Assembly: GCA_021399435.1 (NCBI GenBank)
Contig: JAJTUP010000052.1
Location: forward strand, 1-64,000
Length of the DNA: 64,000 bases
Reading direction: 5' to 3'
DNA from: Diaporthe sp. PMI_573
Lineage: Eukaryota; Ascomycota; Sordariomycetes; Diaporthales; Diaporthaceae
Part shown: positions 63,747 to 64,000 of the stretch, piece after piece
Layout of the letters: each line of letters begins with the position of its first letter
How positions within the stretch are numbered: position 1 is the first letter of the stretch
The notes under the pieces: model-generated
What the model saw: the letters and a program-made list of their open reading frames with translations, nothing else
Database searches by the model: none
What the model was told of the DNA's origin: nothing
Program-made: the position numbers and the translations under genes

Positions 63747-64000
63747 CTAAGGATTACTGCAGGAGAACGGCGCCGAGAGGTCCGTGCGCCGCACTACCTT
63801 GTCAAAACTACGCTACACAAGCCATTGGTATGGCCGTGACAACAGCCAGCGTCCACCTACCCATCGATTTTTGGTGGCCTGCCCAAAATAGGTTTACAGG
63901 GCGCGCGAGAACAGGCTGTTCCTTATTCAAACATCACTACAACATTTCTGCGACAATCTGCTCCTTCCGGATTTCGTAAAAGCGTCGCGACTCAACAACA
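63747..64000. other. Window end, no gene assigned
   Basis: A short frame at 63704-63979 has no recognisable domain. Genes here may continue beyond the window. Confidence 0.4.

Overview
The window looks like an accessory, transposon-rich stretch of a filamentous ascomycete genome (Pezizomycotina; I cannot fix the order). The signs are short GT-AG introns of about 45-80 nt, fungal-only protein families (Clr5, NACHT/WD40 NLR, fungal AAA+ ATPase, 2EXR-like, fungal zinc fingers) and fungal transposons of many classes (Ty1/copia, Ty3/gypsy, Tc1/mariner, pogo/Fot, hAT, Helitron). I see no rRNA, tRNA, CRISPR array, telomere repeat or core housekeeping cluster. Family names come from reading motifs and remembered family patterns; no database search was run.

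Layout. 0-3.5 kb: repeats only, including two inverted copies of a roughly 23-bp minisatellite. 3.5-7.6 kb: a frameshifted Clr5-domain gene, an intact 420-residue unknown protein and an intact Tc1/mariner transposase, possibly all within or beside one element. 7.9-17.7 kb: a complete four-exon NLR gene with ten almost identical WD40 repeats, and directly after its stop codon a complete, young copia element with 193-bp LTRs and a GTAAT target duplication. 17.7-24 kb: non-coding sequence with a dispersed repeat, a vWA-domain fragment fused to a fragment of DNA ligase, a pogo relic and a hAT relic. 24-32 kb: a zinc-cluster regulator relic, a Helitron helicase half next to a divergently oriented gene of an unnamed family, a nearly intact pogo element with 172-bp terminal inverted repeats, and a mosaic of hAT and NLR/patatin-type fragments. 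32-35 kb: an intact 997-residue ATP-dependent DNA ligase. 35.5-44.4 kb: small fungal genes, a Helitron fragment, a three-exon C2H2 zinc-finger gene, a GTGCAAAAG minisatellite and two unknown proteins. 44.9-47.7 kb: an eight-exon AAA+ ATPase whose first codons lie in a gypsy LTR. 48.2-51.7 kb: a gene interrupted by a small inversion, a hAT transposase lacking its C-terminus, and an unknown gene. 52-59.2 kb: a frameshifted gene, an ankyrin protein, a palindromic repeat cluster abutting a small zinc-finger gene, a haspin-like kinase fragment, a secreted glycine/serine-rich protein and a C2H2 regulator. 60.2-61.8 kb: a deleted gypsy element. 62.7-63.8 kb: a second copy of the unnamed family seen beside the Helitron helicase.

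The genes do not form a pathway. They share a theme of mobile DNA and non-self recognition (NLR, patatin/NLR fragment, AAA+ ATPase, ankyrin, ligase, Helitron helicase), as expected of a fast-evolving cargo or subtelomere-like island. Several genes are broken by single-base indels beside short homopolymers, which could be true decay or assembly error. The observations I rate highest are the two-locus Helitron-linked family, the LTR-supplied start of the AAA+ gene, the micro-inversion at 48.4-48.6 kb, the NLR repeat array with its copia neighbour, and the vWA/ligase chimera.
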